DNA of 5,141 nucleotides from Burkholderiales bacterium (GTDB taxonomy: Bacteria; Pseudomonadota; Gammaproteobacteria; Burkholderiales; Usitatibacteraceae), in contig JADGRS010000261.1 of assembly GCA_017880705.1 (NCBI GenBank), forward strand, positions 1 to 5,141, given 5' to 3'. The notes under the pieces were generated by a model that had not been told where the DNA came from, did not search any database, and saw only the letters and a list, made by a program, of their open reading frames with translations. Both the position numbers and the translations under genes were made by a program. Positions 5,105 through 5,141 of the stretch are shown here, in pieces (position 1 is the stretch's first letter; each line of letters begins with the position of its first letter).

Positions 5105-5141
5105 ATGGCGTTGAAGATGCGCAAGAGCCGGGCCCCGCCGC
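5105..5141 (+). CDS. Probable HxlR-family winged-helix regulator, N-terminal fragment cut by the right edge
   Basis: Only 12 complete codons are present: M-A-L-K-M-R-K-S-R-A-P-P. From memory of the family, many proteobacterial HxlR regulators begin M-(A/P)-L-K-x-R-K-x-R-x-P-x-P-P, just before the Cys-containing start of the winged helix. The match, a good ribosome binding site, the divergent placement next to gst and GGTAACC repeats in the shared spacer all agree. HxlR regulators often sense electrophiles or oxidants through a conserved Cys, which would lie beyond the window. Twelve residues cannot prove the family. Confidence 0.5.
   Translation, partial: MALKMRKSRAPP

Noticed and set aside
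4461..5114. + strand frame of 217 codons antisense to gst
   Set aside because: It is the complement of a textbook beta-class GST, and its end runs through the promoter region and out of frame into the regulator start.
1..5141. A new defence, mobile or biosynthetic system
   Set aside because: All genes belong to familiar housekeeping or stress families. There are no transposases, integrases, toxin pairs, CRISPR repeats or synthases. The only unusual protein architecture is best explained as a chimera.

Overview
The window is GC-rich bacterial DNA, probably a Gram-negative. The evidence is a lytic transglycosylase, a lipoprotein signal, a TonB-C-like secreted protein and a beta-class glutathione S-transferase. 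It holds two blocks that may not belong to the same genome. There is no RNA gene, CRISPR array or insertion sequence that I can support, and no gene-free stretch longer than 300 bases.

Left block (1 to about 2550): an MltD-like lytic transglycosylase on the + strand, cut by the left edge, ends 5 bases from the convergent end of a complete FAD-linked GlcD-type oxidase on the - strand. From memory of family sequences, both proteins look more like Acidobacteriota or other non-proteobacterial homologues. This is inference, not a search result.

Right block (about 2550 to 5141): read leftward, it has a beta-class GST, a small secreted TonB-C-like protein, and the lipoprotein signal plus beta-propeller of an S9 (prolyl oligopeptidase family) peptidase. 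At the right edge the first 12 codons of a probable HxlR-family regulator diverge from the GST. GGTAACC-type repeats between these two genes make a plausible shared operator region. This block looks proteobacterial.

The central oddity is where the blocks meet. The peptidase loses its whole catalytic domain and continues in frame, with no stop, into GlcD, giving a nominal 800-residue protein. The join falls on or beside a GAATTC (EcoRI) site at 2549-2554. A cytoplasmic-type flavoprotein attached to an exported lipoprotein propeller makes little biological sense. Base composition and apparent taxonomic affinity also change across the join. I read it as most likely a cloning or assembly chimera, with a rare genomic rearrangement second and a new functional fusion least likely.

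The best candidate for real, undescribed biology is an 81-base, multi-helix inverted repeat that ends directly at the peptidase start codon and would bury its ribosome binding site in the mRNA.
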